A stretch of DNA of 64,000 bases from Leptodesmis sichuanensis A121 (GCF_021379005.1 NZ_CP075171.1:4650001-4714000); one strand, 5' to 3'; counted from the stretch's first letter, positions 27,511 through 35,950 are shown. The notes: a model not told the origin generated them from the sequence alone. Numbers and translations are program-made.

Positions 27511-27781
27511 ACACTTCCCGACTACCAGCCAGTGCCACTAGATTGACGGCTTTTTCATCGCCCGGTTCAAACCGAACTGCCGTACCAGCGGGAATATCTA
27601 AGCGCATCCCACGAGCCTGTTCGCGATCGAACCGCAGCGCATTGTTGACTTCATAAAAGTGGAAGTGAGAACCGACTTGAATGGGGCGATCGCCCGTATT
27701 TGCCACCGTGATTGTTACGGTTGCTCGGCCTGCATTCAGTTCAATTTCGCCATCTTCAATAAACATTTCTCCAGGAACCAT
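27476..27781 (-). CDS. ureB: Urease subunit beta
   Basis: 101-residue UreB, complete. It begins [16 protein letters not shown] and contains [16 protein letters not shown]-type text (here [20 protein letters not shown]), FYEVNNAL and [15 protein letters not shown]-like residues ([16 protein letters not shown]). It is part of the nickel urease with UreA and UreC, hydrolysing urea to ammonia and carbamate. It is separated from ureA by 274 bp holding a broken acetyltransferase gene, an unusual gap for this operon. Confidence 0.95.
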   Translation of the reverse strand: MVPGEMFIEDGEIELNAGRATVTITVANTGDRPIQVGSHFHFYEVNNALRFDREQARGMRLDIPAGTAVRFEPGDEKAVNLVALAGSREVYGLNNKINGPL

Positions 27782-27855
27782 ACTATATCTCCTAATCAGT
27801 TTGATAATCCATTGGCTTGCAAATCTCTTTCTGAATGTCGTAGCCTGCTACGTTC

Positions 27856-28046
27856 TCATACACCCAGCCATTGCATTCCCAGTTTCTCTAGAGTCCGAGT
27901 CGATGGATTGTGTTCGGGCAAGATTTGAACTGCTACGGCTTACACCTCATCTCCAATGTTCGCTCCAGGGTATCAGGATTACTCATCAGGGCTTCCAAAT
28001 GTTCTACGGTGCAGGGAATGAGTTGTAGGCGATCGGTGAGAATCAT
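27856..28046 (-). pseudogene. GNAT acetyltransferase remnant with internal deletion
   Basis: The ATG at 28046 starts a typical RimJ/RimL-like N-terminus (MILTDRLQLIPCTVEHLEAL) that runs about 30 residues. The following DNA, in a shifted frame, then encodes a typical GNAT C-terminal motif, ILPEHNPSTRTLEKLGMQW, ending at a TGA at 27856. The middle, with the acetyl-CoA-binding motif, is missing. So this is a decayed acetyltransferase sitting between ureA and ureB. Confidence 0.7.
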
Positions 28047-28055
28047 AGGCTGAAT

Positions 28056-28358
28056 TTAGCGAATAGGATTATGCACCGTCACCAACTTTGTGCCATCAGG
28101 AAAGGTTGCTTCTACCTGCACTTCATGAATCATTTCCGGCACCCCTTCCATCACGTCTTCGCGTTTCAACAGGGTTGCGCCATAGCTCATCAAATCCGCT
28201 ACGCTGCGGCCATCCCTCGCCCCTTCCAGCACGGCTGCTGTAATGTAGGCGATCGATTCGGGATAGTTCAGCTTCAACCCCCGCTCCTTACGACGTTCAG
28301 CCAACAAGGCTGCGGTAAAAATTAACAATTTGTCCTTTTCTTGAGGCGTGAGTTGCAT
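28056..28358 (-). CDS. ureA: Urease subunit gamma
   Basis: 100-residue UreA, complete. It starts [14 protein letters not shown], has [20 protein letters not shown] and ends [20 protein letters not shown], all family-typical. It follows ureD with an 18-bp gap on the same strand, so the two are cotranscribed. Confidence 0.96.
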   Translation of the reverse strand: MQLTPQEKDKLLIFTAALLAERRKERGLKLNYPESIAYITAAVLEGARDGRSVADLMSYGATLLKREDVMEGVPEMIHEVQVEATFPDGTKLVTVHNPIR

Positions 28359-28376
28359 TCTCCATCACTCCCGATG

Positions 28377-29249
28377 TTACAGTTGCCAGACTCTAGGAAT
28401 ACAGGTCGAACGATGCAGATACGTTTTTCTTACCAGTTGCCAGACAGCGATTAACCATTGGCGTGCTTCTATTGTAGAGGCACCCCGGTAGCGACACAGT
28501 AAACCAGCCATCAATCGGGTTACACCTGCTTCACCGCGATCGCCCTGCCACAGCGCTCTGGCCTGTTCCACCAGTGCGGGGGGCACATCCTGTCCCACAT
28601 AAGCAAAGCTGCCCACGATCGGATATCCCGCCAAACCATGCGGACTGTGAAAGGTCTCCTGACTCCCCAACAACCCCTGGCGATCGATCCAGAGCGGTTT
28701 TCCCTGTTGCCAGACTTCTGTGTGCGATCGCCACTCTCCCGTTAAGAACTGTTCTCCTCGTGCCGTTCTGCCAAAGCGGGTCAACTCCCAACCCAGCCAG
28801 TGGGCACCGGGAGCTAATTCAATCCGGGTTGTCTGACGATACAAGGCCTGGTCAAATACGATCGTTTCCTGGGGCAACCACTCCAGGCAGGCGGCCTCTG
28901 CAACGTGTATGTGAATGGTCTGCTGGGCTTCCTGGCCATTAGTGCGGTAGATCTTGTTGGCGGCGGCGGTGGTCATCAAGACCTGAGCTTCCGGCTGTAG
29001 ATGAACTTTGACTGCTAACCGATCGCCCCCCACAATGCCCCCAGCCGTATGCAGCATCACGGTATGACAAACTTCTTCCCCTTCGGGATAGAGCGATCGC
29101 TGCACTTTTAAAGGAGCCTGCATGTGGCTGTGGATCATCTGCGTGCCCTGCCCCACACGACCATAGGTGAGTTCCAGATGGCCCTGCCAGTTGGACGAGA
29201 CTGGATGAGAGATTGGCAATTCACTAAGTTGAGTTCTATTCATGCCCAT
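28377..29249 (-). CDS. ureD: Urease accessory protein UreD
   Basis: 290-residue UreD/UreH, a scaffold that with UreF and UreG delivers nickel to the urease active site. Family text includes VMLHTAGGIVGGDRL, TTAAANKIYRTNG, EWLPQETIVFDQA and RFGRTARGE. It is first in the ureD-ureA-ureB block, transcribed away from the small protein gene at 29413. The ATG at 29249 is chosen; 29243 is also possible, and a TTG at 29279 would add ten residues. No NtcA-type GTA-N8-TAC was seen in the 163-bp upstream gap. Confidence 0.94.
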   Translation of the reverse strand: MGMNRTQLSELPISHPVSSNWQGHLELTYGRVGQGTQMIHSHMQAPLKVQRSLYPEGEEVCHTVMLHTAGGIVGGDRLAVKVHLQPEAQVLMTTAAANKIYRTNGQEAQQTIHIHVAEAACLEWLPQETIVFDQALYRQTTRIELAPGAHWLGWELTRFGRTARGEQFLTGEWRSHTEVWQQGKPLWIDRQGLLGSQETFHSPHGLAGYPIVGSFAYVGQDVPPALVEQARALWQGDRGEAGVTRLMAGLLCRYRGASTIEARQWLIAVWQLVRKTYLHRSTCIPRVWQL

Positions 29250-29412
29250 AAACCATATCAGGATATTCCCGCCCCCCAACCTGAACTTTTTCTGAAAGTC
29301 CGGTAGAAGGCCAAATCGAGCGATCGAGTACTGAACTAATAGCAGGCAGAAGGCGGAGAATTACCTCCCGTAGGATAGGAGGAATTCATTACCCCAAAAG
29401 GTTCCTAAGATA

Positions 29413-29655
29413 ATGGAAGAGCTTCAGCAAGATCCCTACATTCGTCTAATTGAACAACTGCTGCAATGTCCTAATGGGCAGGAACCTGAAGTACTAGATG
29501 CCCATCCTGAATTGCTGAATGCCGATCTGGTACAGATTATGGTGCAAGTGGCCTCCGGGTTTGCCCATAATGACAATCCCGATGCCGCCCGGTTTCTGGT
29601 GCATGTTGCGCGGGAATTGGCCAAGCAACTCGGCCTATATTCTAGGATGGGTTAG
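29413..29655 (+). CDS. Small cyanobacterial helical protein
   Basis: 80-residue, acidic, all-helical protein. The pattern [33 protein letters not shown] and [17 protein letters not shown] matches a short N-terminal module found at the head of many cyanobacterial TPR/CHAT-type proteins; here it stands alone. Function unknown. A weak GGTTCC... leader and no clear ribosome-binding site. Confidence 0.65.
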   Translation: MEELQQDPYIRLIEQLLQCPNGQEPEVLDAHPELLNADLVQIMVQVASGFAHNDNPDAARFLVHVARELAKQLGLYSRMG

Positions 29656-29730
29656 CGCCGTGTAACGCATCAATATCTAGAGTCAGATCTAGGATGGGAT
29701 GCATTACGACGATCGCCTATCCCATCCTAT
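29643..29730. repeat. Inverted repeat in the coaBC leader
   Basis: TAGGATGGG at 29643 and 29690 and the reverse complement CCCATCCTA near 29720 make alternative hairpins; the stretch GTTAGCGCCGTGTAACGC resembles a widespread cyanobacterial dispersed repeat. It lies immediately before the coaBC start and could affect its transcript; that is inference. Confidence 0.6.
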
Positions 29731-29744
29731 GCAAGCATACGGTA

Positions 29745-30959
29745 ATGCAAAGAAGCCACGTTTTAATTGGTGTTGGAGGCGGGATTGCGGCCTATAAGTT
29801 GGTTGAAGTGGTTTCGTCTTTGGCGAAAGCTGGCTTAGAAGTCCGCTGCATTCTGACAGCAGCGGCTCAACAATTCGTCACACCGCTCACCTTTGCCACT
29901 CTGTCTCGTCATGCCGCTTATACCGATCGAGATTTTTGGCAACCCGTTCATGGCCGTCCTCTGCATATTGAATTGGGGGAATGGGCTGAGGTTTTGCTGA
30001 TTGCGCCCCTGACGGCAAATACGCTGGCCAAACTGGCTTATGGGATGGCCGATAATTTGCTGACCAATACGGTGCTGGCCTCCACCTGTCCGGTATTGCT
30101 AGCTCCCGCGATGAATACAGAGATGTGGGAACAACTTGCAGTGCAACGGAACTGGCAGCAGGTACACCAGGATCCGCGTTACCATCCGGTAGGGCCAGGA
30201 GCCGGGATATTGGCCTGCGATCGCGTAGGAGCCGGACGCATGGCAGAACCGGAAGAAATTTTGCCGTACATTCATTCCCTTTTGTACACCCAGGGAAACC
30301 GGGATCTGACGGGCAAAAAAATTCTGATCAGTGCGGGGGGAACACGGGAATTCCTCGATCCAGTGCGATTCATCGGCAATCCCTCGACCGGCAAGATGGG
30401 CATGGCTCTGGCTCAGGCGGCGGCTCATCGAGGTGCAGAGGTGATTCTGGTGCATGGCCCTCTGGAGGAAATGGTGATGCAAACTCTGCCAGCCAAGATT
30501 CACACCGTTCCAGTTATTTCAGCCTCTGAGATGCAGCAGGCGATGATGCAGCATCTGTCGATCGCCGATTGGATCATCATGGCGGCGGCTGTGGCTGACG
30601 TGAAACCCGCCAATTACAGCGTTGAAAAACTGCCCAAGTCTGCTCTGCCAGATAGCTTACCCCTATCTTCAGTGCCGGATATTGTGGCGACCCTGGCGCA
30701 GTTTAAACAGGCCCATCAACGTTTAATCGGCTTCGCGGCTCAGAGTGGGGATATTATTACCCCGGCCAAGGAAAAACTACAACGAAAACACCTGAATGCG
30801 ATCGTCGCCAATCCCATTGATCAACCCAACAGCGGATTTGGCAGCGATCAAAACCAGGCCGTTTTCATTGATGCTCAGGGCCGACAACAGGCGATCGCGC
30901 CCTGCACGAAATTGCACATGGCGCACCAACTCCTGGATTTCATACAAACGATCCCTTGA
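29745..30959 (+). CDS. coaBC: Bifunctional CoaBC (PPC synthetase/decarboxylase)
   Basis: 404-residue fusion for coenzyme A synthesis. The N-terminal flavoprotein CoaC (about 1-185) decarboxylates phosphopantothenoylcysteine: [10 protein letters not shown], the catalytic His in [17 protein letters not shown] and the flap cysteine in [13 protein letters not shown]. The C-terminal CoaB (about 190-404) ligates cysteine: [34 protein letters not shown] and the KDPK-like region. The ATG at 29745 begins the conserved domain; an upstream TTG-type extension at 29694 would run through the inverted repeat. Its TGA stop abuts palindromic repeat A. Confidence 0.95.
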   Translation: MQRSHVLIGVGGGIAAYKLVEVVSSLAKAGLEVRCILTAAAQQFVTPLTFATLSRHAAYTDRDFWQPVHGRPLHIELGEWAEVLLIAPLTANTLAKLAYGMADNLLTNTVLASTCPVLLAPAMNTEMWEQLAVQRNWQQVHQDPRYHPVGPGAGILACDRVGAGRMAEPEEILPYIHSLLYTQGNRDLTGKKILISAGGTREFLDPVRFIGNPSTGKMGMALAQAAAHRGAEVILVHGPLEEMVMQTLPAKIHTVPVISASEMQQAMMQHLSIADWIIMAAAVADVKPANYSVEKLPKSALPDSLPLSSVPDIVATLAQFKQAHQRLIGFAAQSGDIITPAKEKLQRKHLNAIVANPIDQPNSGFGSDQNQAVFIDAQGRQQAIAPCTKLHMAHQLLDFIQTIP

Positions 30960-31025
30960 ACCAAGTCCCGCGAGATGAACGGTCGCTTTCCGATCCGAGA
31001 AACTCCGGTTCTGGACTGGGATAAG
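30958..31025 (+). repeat. Palindromic dispersed repeat A, copy 4
   Basis: Begins within the coaBC stop codon (GAACCAAGTCCCGCG), has the shared CGATCCGAGAAACTCCGG centre and ends GGACTGGGATAAG. Repeat element B follows within a few bases. Confidence 0.85.
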
Positions 31026-31029
31026 AGAC

Positions 31030-31193
31030 TTCTCAGTTGTCAACCCGCCCTAAAATAAATTTTGGGCTAACAGCGCAAGTCCATGCAAATGGCCTGAAAC
31101 TCTTGTCCAGTCATCTTTAGATGACTTTGGCGATAAGCCAGGAAATTGATTTCCTGGTGATGCAGCAGGTGTTCAGGAGATTTGTCAGTCAAC
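31030..31193 (-). repeat. Hairpin-rich MITE-like element B, copy 2
   Basis: Inverted relative to copy 1. The outer end GACTGACAAATCTCC lies at about 31192 and the two hairpins (CAGGAAATTGATTTCCTG and AGTCATCTTTAGATGACT) are intact. The other end stops at TTGTCAACCCGCCC near the repeat A copy and lacks the terminal TGACTGACAAA. Confidence 0.8.
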
Positions 31194-31197
31194 CAGC

Positions 31198-31321
31198 TTT
31201 TGCCCTCACCCTAAATCCCTCTGCCAAATTGGGAGAGAGACTTTGAGATGGCTCGGCTCCCCTTCTCCCAACCTGGGAGAAGGGGCTGGGGGATGAGGAC
31301 CTGCAAAGGTGACATGCTCTC
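31198..31321 (+). repeat. MITE C, copy 2, overlapping a coding end
   Basis: Core identical in layout to 16091-16225 (CCCTCACCCTAAATCCC ... GCAAAGGTGACATGCTCT) but lacking the GGTGCATATC end. Its right end supplies the last 36 or so codons and the stop of the LuxR-type gene on the minus strand. Confidence 0.85.
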
Positions 31322-31927
31322 CTTTTGTTTGAGGTGAATGTTCTGCAAATGCTTCTTAACCGTATTGGGTGCAATCAACAATTCTGAAGCAATTTGTTTA
31401 TAGGTATAATTCGCCCGTTGTAACAACCAAATTTCAGTCTCGCGATCGGTTAAGTTATATTTTCTGGCTTCTTCCTGGGCAATGCTTTTGATCAGCTGGT
31501 AATGATCCTTGAGTACCAGCACAATACAGTCTTTTCCCAGGGTGTGTAGCTTCATATAGCGAACGTGAACACGGAAGGTTGTAGAACTATTAATACAAAT
31601 TTTGGTGTTGATAAACCAGTGCTGTCCTGGAAACTGATGACGGATATCTGCTAGAGAGTCACAAAAATAGATAATCTCTTTGGGAAGCAATTCAGAATGT
31701 TCCCGGTCTTGATTGACTTGCCGCAAGATACGGCAAGCACATTCATTGGCATAAACAATTTTTCTGTCAGATGTAATAACCAGCACCCCATCCGTCAATT
31801 GGGTTAACACTTCTTGAACCGTCGGGTCTTGTAAGTTGATTAAGTTTTGTTCTACAGAATCCGGTTGTCCTTTGCCTTGTTCCTGCTCTTGAATCAGCTT
31901 TTCAACTGGTATTCTAGTAAACATCAT
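31211..31927 (-). CDS. PAS-LuxR transcriptional regulator with repeat-derived tail
   Basis: 238-residue regulator. A PAS-like sensor (about 35-150, TDGVLVITSDRKIVYANECA) precedes a LuxR/GerE helix-turn-helix (about 163-205: LTDRETEIWLLQRANYTYKQ then IASELLIAPNTVKKHLQNIH). Normally the fourth helix follows; here the frame enters MITE C right after HLKQKESM and ends SRAISKSLSQFGRGI, encoded by repeat DNA. The DNA-binding helix is present but dimer contacts may be lost. The ATG at 31927 has AGGG upstream. Target unknown; it faces away from the SUKH gene. Confidence 0.78.
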   Translation of the reverse strand: MMFTRIPVEKLIQEQEQGKGQPDSVEQNLINLQDPTVQEVLTQLTDGVLVITSDRKIVYANECACRILRQVNQDREHSELLPKEIIYFCDSLADIRHQFPGQHWFINTKICINSSTTFRVHVRYMKLHTLGKDCIVLVLKDHYQLIKSIAQEEARKYNLTDRETEIWLLQRANYTYKQIASELLIAPNTVKKHLQNIHLKQKESMSPLQVLIPQPLLPGWEKGSRAISKSLSQFGRGI

Positions 31928-32648
31928 GTTGCTAACCCTGATTAAATGATGAGAAACTCAGTGCAATTCTGCACAAGTCAATAGCGCAAACTTGCTAAAA
32001 CTGGTTTATTGGGATCTGACATTCATTCCGAACTGCTATAGCGTTTCTCAACCAAGTCCAGCTAGAGAACTGCCTATCAGAGAAACTACGGCTCTGGACT
32101 TGGACAAGGGTTAATTCAAGCGAGGCATCACCAGAGGCTTAAGCTCCTGGTTGGCAGGGATGTACTGTACCTCATGCGATCGAGAATTGCTATAGCAAGA
32201 GCAGCAGGTGAAATAAACTCAGCAGAACCAAACTTTTTTCAGGAACTCCTAAAATCAGACTAATTTCCATGTCTTCGGAATTTAAGAGGATGTTTTATCC
32301 CTTGCATGAATCCATAGATCAATCACTTATTCTTTTCAGGAGCAGGTCTTTTCTAACCAGAAATATAACATTATCTCTATGAGCTTACCTGCAATTCGAT
32401 CACTTTTTTAATGATGGTTTACCTAAGTTTTCACTTCCATCTCGGATGATGTCAGGAATAGCCCCGTGCCTCAAACAGGGGGGTAGATGTGCCCCCTTGC
32501 CTACACTGTCCTTGCCTTTGCCCTTGCAGTCCAGATTTATTCGAGCTTCCGTTTGTCCAGGTTATCTAGTACAGTTCCTCCTGATGGGAGTTTCGCTGTT
32601 AACAGGAATTTTGCCCCCTATCCCTGTTGAGTGATGTGAGGAAGAGGT
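31928..32648. other. 721-bp intergenic region
   Basis: Between the divergent regulator and the SUKH gene. It contains palindromic repeat A copy 5 and otherwise AT-rich DNA. A short open frame at 32446-32634 shows no protein-like features. Promoters for both flanking genes presumably lie here, but no motif is convincing. Confidence 0.6.
32050..32114 (+). repeat. Palindromic dispersed repeat A, copy 5 (shortened)
   Basis: AACCAAGTCCAGCTAGAGAA then a deletion of the GTCGTTTTCCG segment, then ATCAGAGAAACTACGG and CTGGACTTGGACAAGGGTTAA. Outer and inner arms still pair. Confidence 0.88.
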
Positions 32649-34319
32649 ATGAGTGCGTTTGACTGGAAGAGCTTTCTGCAGCAATGGAGTCAAGCTATTC
32701 TGGAATCGATGACAGAGGAGCAATTGGCCCAACTTCCTCCAGATGTCATCGCAACGGGTTGGTTGGGATATCCGGGAGCCACCGAGCAGCAGTTAGCTCA
32801 GGTAGAAGCCCAGTTGCGGATGCCGCTTCCCCCCTCCTACCGGGAGTTTCTCAAGGTGTCGAATGGTTGGCGACAGATGACTCCCTTTATTCACAAACTC
32901 TGGTCTACGGAAGGCATTGCTTACTTTGCTTCGCGACATTTGCAATGGATCGAAGCCTTTATAGAAACCCATAAAAGTGCTTATTTGAACTTTGCTCAGG
33001 CCCAGGAACTAGGCGATTTCTGGGAGCCTCTGAGTGTTTCAGACGATGAATACTTTACTTATGGCGAGGAACAGGACTGTAGCCAGATCCGAGTGGAGTA
33101 CCTGAAAACGGCGATCGCAATCAGTGATGTTGGTGAATCTGCCATCTACCTACTTAATCCACAAGTCGTGACGGAGCAGGGAGAATGGGAAGCCTGGTTT
33201 TTTGCAGATTGGCTCCCCGGTGCCGATCGCTACCGCTCTTTTCAGGAAATGATGGTAGCGGAGTATCAAAACTTTCTGGAATTACGGGATACGCCCTCTG
33301 AGCAAGCTGTTGAACCGTCGGAACCCATGCCAGAGCGTGAAACTGAAGATAGCCCTGCATCACCCATAGCATTCTTAGCGACAGAACCCGATGCAACAAG
33401 TATGACAGGGCCAGAAGTCTGGCGATCGCTGAAACGACTAACCATTGAGTTTCAGTCCCGGCAACGGGGTGACTACCGGGAATATCGAACGATCGCCAGT
33501 GCTGGCCCCAGCTATCCCTCTCATACCTGGTCTGGCCTCAAGCTGGCTAAACTGCAATCCTGGTTGCGACAAGAACTGACCCAAGAATTGCCTGAAGAAT
33601 TGCCTCAAGGATTACCTCAAGAGGTACCAGGCAAACGGGCTGAGCTAGTACAACAAGGCGGAAGTCTACATACCATTCCAATCCGCCCTCATCCCCCAGC
33701 CCCTTCTCCCAAACAGGGAGAAGGGGAGCCAGATCAAAGTCCCTCTACCCACTTGGGAGAGGGATTTAGGGTGAGGGCAGATTGGTATACGAACTTACGC
33801 CACAGAGCACTAGTCGCAGATCACCACCCCGCTTCCCTACCCTCCAATGCCCCTGCACATAAACCGAAGTCTGCACCAGAACGATCGCACCCCATCTCCA
33901 AGTCCGTTCTAGAAATTGATCAACTCGAAATCTGCCAGAACAATCATCCGCCTGTTCATATCCAGGTAAATTCTGCCAAAACCCAAAAAAGTCTGGCGGT
34001 GAGCGGTTTTTTGATCAGCCAACTTCCCTTCTCGATGGAAGTGGTGTTTAAGCTGGTCGGCCCGCCGTCGCCTGACCCAGGGATTCCTTCCGTCACCTAC
34101 AAAGCTCAGCTCTATGCCCAAAATCGAACGACGGGCCAGTGGGCCATTCTGGGTGAAACTCAATCAGGTGCTTTAAAGGGCGATCGACAAAGCTATATCG
34201 CTCATCTGAATGGCAGAGCTTTAGACCCTGGCTTATATCGCCTGCAAGTCTTCACTACCCTGCATGGGGCCGTCACAGGTCTGACCTCCTTTGAACTACC
34301 GTTGCTGAATGTTGTGTAG
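32649..34319 (+). CDS. SMI1/KNR4 (SUKH) domain protein with C-terminal beta domain
   Basis: 556-residue protein. The SUKH domain occupies about residues 35-215: GWLGYPGATEQQLAQVEAQL, LPPSYREFLKVSNGWR and a late YLLNPQVV strand. A poorly conserved linker follows, with ELPEELPQGLPQEVP-type repeats and, at about 346-380, a stretch encoded by MITE C. The C-terminal 140 residues form a probable beta-sandwich (LEIDQLEICQNN, QLPFSMEVVFKLVGP, GLYRLQVFTTLHG), similar in pattern to the gene at 34465. SUKH proteins include toxin-immunity factors and regulators in bacteria; no cognate toxin is visible. The ATG at 32649 follows GAGGAAGAGG. Confidence 0.8.
   Translation: MSAFDWKSFLQQWSQAILESMTEEQLAQLPPDVIATGWLGYPGATEQQLAQVEAQLRMPLPPSYREFLKVSNGWRQMTPFIHKLWSTEGIAYFASRHLQWIEAFIETHKSAYLNFAQAQELGDFWEPLSVSDDEYFTYGEEQDCSQIRVEYLKTAIAISDVGESAIYLLNPQVVTEQGEWEAWFFADWLPGADRYRSFQEMMVAEYQNFLELRDTPSEQAVEPSEPMPERETEDSPASPIAFLATEPDATSMTGPEVWRSLKRLTIEFQSRQRGDYREYRTIASAGPSYPSHTWSGLKLAKLQSWLRQELTQELPEELPQGLPQEVPGKRAELVQQGGSLHTIPIRPHPPAPSPKQGEGEPDQSPSTHLGEGFRVRADWYTNLRHRALVADHHPASLPSNAPAHKPKSAPERSHPISKSVLEIDQLEICQNNHPPVHIQVNSAKTQKSLAVSGFLISQLPFSMEVVFKLVGPPSPDPGIPSVTYKAQLYAQNRTTGQWAILGETQSGALKGDRQSYIAHLNGRALDPGLYRLQVFTTLHGAVTGLTSFELPLLNVV
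33684..33786 (-). repeat. MITE C-type palindrome inside the SUKH gene
   Basis: Inverted copy of the MITE C core in frame within coding DNA, translating to PHPPAPSPKQGEGE and then STHLGEGFRVRA. Its flanks, CATACCATTCCAATC on one side and GATTGGTATAC on the other, form a different inverted end from the 16091 copy, so this is a related but distinct subtype. Confidence 0.8.
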
Positions 34320-34464
34320 TTGACTGGTTAAAGATTGCAGCCAGGGTGGCGGCTGAGTTGGAACAACTTAGAACTGCAAAATGATCTTAGGGTAGTATTA
34401 AGCGGCATAGCCTGTATTTGGGTTACTGGCAAATCCTGCTCCCTGATTTGTGGTCACTACCGTA

Positions 34465-34917
34465 ATGAGCGATTCCCATATCACTGTTGTTCCGATTACT
34501 TGTCGCTTTTCCAATCTCAAGGTCTTTACAACAGATGCCAATCAGGCGTTTTCAGAAGCGGCGCTACAAGGGGATCAGCCTTTTTCATTGAAGGTGACGG
34601 TAGAATTTTCAGGGCCAGGTGCGATCGCGCTGATGCCCCTGACTCCTTCCATTCAGGTTGAATTTTATACCAAACCTCTCAGTCCAGAACCGGGCATCGT
34701 ATTAGGCAAGGTGGAAATCAAAACCAGCCCTAACCTGTTGATTTACTCGCCTGTCCTGACGCTGGCACCTCCCCTCTCCATTGGCCTGCGTCCCAACACC
34801 ATTTACTGTGTAGGAGCCGTGCTGCGAGTAGGTGCTCCCAATTGGCCCTCGTTGATTAATGGATACACAGAAGAACTGACGATCGAAGTGTATATAGCGA
34901 TCCTAAATGGATTATGA
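34465..34917 (+). CDS. Hypothetical beta-rich protein with IS-derived C-terminus
   Basis: 150-residue protein without a known family. Its strand pattern (CRFSNLKVFTTDANQAF, QPFSLKVTVEFSGPG, GLRPNTIYCVGAVLRVG, EELTIEVY) parallels the C-terminal domain of the SUKH protein just upstream, so the two probably share a fold and origin. The last eight residues (YIAILNGL) come from the left end of the IS630 element at 34895. Without that element the frame would run EVYTTSESIAGSKTSKTT to a TGA at 36041-36043, a 158-residue protein. The ATG at 34465 is preferred to a GTG at 34450. Confidence 0.65.
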   Translation: MSDSHITVVPITCRFSNLKVFTTDANQAFSEAALQGDQPFSLKVTVEFSGPGAIALMPLTPSIQVEFYTKPLSPEPGIVLGKVEIKTSPNLLIYSPVLTLAPPLSIGLRPNTIYCVGAVLRVGAPNWPSLINGYTEELTIEVYIAILNGL

Positions 34918-35484
34918 GAAAAAGCCATAGGTAAAAAGCTTTGGAAAGCTAAAGGTTTGGTGGTGAGTCACAAGCTCAAAGAGGAACTTAACGACATTGA
35001 ACGATTGACACAAGTGGTAGTACTCTCGAATGAATCGCTTTGCCTGCAACCAAATATCCTCAATTGGGTTTTGCTTGGGATCATTGGGCGCAAAGCGAAT
35101 GCAAGTGATTTTCCAGTTGGACTCATCGAGTCCTTGATTGACCGATTCAAGATACTGTTTTACCTCTTGGGAGCGATGATAGCTGGCTCCATCCCAAATC
35201 AACGCAATCCGACTGTTCGGACATTGGCTCAGCAGATATTGAAGAAAAGCAATCGTGCCATCGCTATTGCCAGTTTCAGATGCTTGAATCAGGCACTGCT
35301 GTGTGTAGATATTCACGGCTCCATAGTAAGTCTGCCTGCTGCGTTCATTGGTGATGGGAACCTCGATGCGTTCGTTTGTTTTGCCCCACACATACCCACA
35401 TAAGTCCCCCCACAACAGATGGCATTCATCCTCAAAGAAGACCACCAACTCGCCCGAGATGATCTCCTGCCGATGCGCCTCCAA
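34912..35484 (-). CDS. IS630 transposase, catalytic (DDE) part
   Basis: 190 residues holding the DDE core: VVFFEDECHLLWGD with the first Asp, IALIWDGASYHRS with the second, and FAPNDPKQNPIEDIWLQAK with the last acidic residue. It lacks its own proper start; it is made by shifting from the upstream frame at an A7 run (35503-35509 on the plus strand). The nominal start is a TTG. It overlaps the 34465 gene's stop by six bases because that stop is inside the element. Confidence 0.85.
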   Translation of the reverse strand: MEAHRQEIISGELVVFFEDECHLLWGDLCGYVWGKTNERIEVPITNERSRQTYYGAVNIYTQQCLIQASETGNSDGTIAFLQYLLSQCPNSRIALIWDGASYHRSQEVKQYLESVNQGLDESNWKITCIRFAPNDPKQNPIEDIWLQAKRFIREYYHLCQSFNVVKFLFELVTHHQTFSFPKLFTYGFFS

Positions 35485-35950
35485 CCAAGCCGTAATCTCC
35501 TGTTTTTTTCTCTACTAACGCTGGGTCTGCCTTCGGATTGCGCTTTTGCGTTTTCTTCCAGCTAATCCCAGCTTGCTCAAACAGGGTGTAGTAACTTTGC
35601 TTGGAGTCAAAGACTACTCCATACTCCTGTTCAATATGCGCTTGCAACTCAGCCAGATTCCAGTAATTCTTGTGCTTTAACCAGCTAATCACCGCCTGCC
35701 GTTGCTCTGGTTCTAGATAGCCGACTGAACCGCAATACCCCAGTTTCAACCCAGAAACCCCCAACTGTTCGTAGATCCTACTCCATTTGCTAATGAAACC
35801 TGAACTCACACCGATACTCTCCCCAATCTCTCGATGCTTATATCCTTTGAGAAACATTTGGACCGCTACTGCTCGTTTGAGTTCACGCGCATCTGGATTA
35901 GACTTGATGAAGTCATTCAGGTCTTCTAGCATAGAACCATTTCCAACCAT
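35432..35950 (-). CDS. IS630 transposase, DNA-binding part
   Basis: 172-residue frame with the paired helix-turn-helix region of IS630 transposases: ELKRAVAVQMFLKGYKHREI, SIGVSSGFISKWSRIYEQLG and YLEPEQRQAVISWL. The true product is lost after PALVEKK, where the correct continuation (QEITAWLEAHRQEI) lies in the +1 frame; the remaining residues are out-of-frame. An internal ATG at 35932 is an equally good start. Confidence 0.82.
   Translation of the reverse strand: MVGNGSMLEDLNDFIKSNPDARELKRAVAVQMFLKGYKHREIGESIGVSSGFISKWSRIYEQLGVSGLKLGYCGSVGYLEPEQRQAVISWLKHKNYWNLAELQAHIEQEYGVVFDSKQSYYTLFEQAGISWKKTQKRNPKADPALVEKKTGDYGLVGGASAGDHLGRVGGLL

Noticed and set aside
27895-27930. tRNA-like T-arm (AGTTCAAATCTTGCCC on the minus strand)
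   Set aside because: No matching acceptor, D or anticodon arms; the bases are explained by the GNAT relic encoding ILPEHNPST.
29250-29412. NtcA nitrogen-control site upstream of the urease genes
   Set aside because: No GTA-N8-TAC motif at a sensible distance; only partial matches.
32446-32634. 62-codon frame upstream of the SUKH gene
   Set aside because: Low-complexity Pro/Leu run and no conserved features; likely chance.
32649-34917. Defence island around the SUKH gene
   Set aside because: No restriction, Abi, retron or nuclease-toxin gene is adjacent; SUKH alone is too weak a marker.
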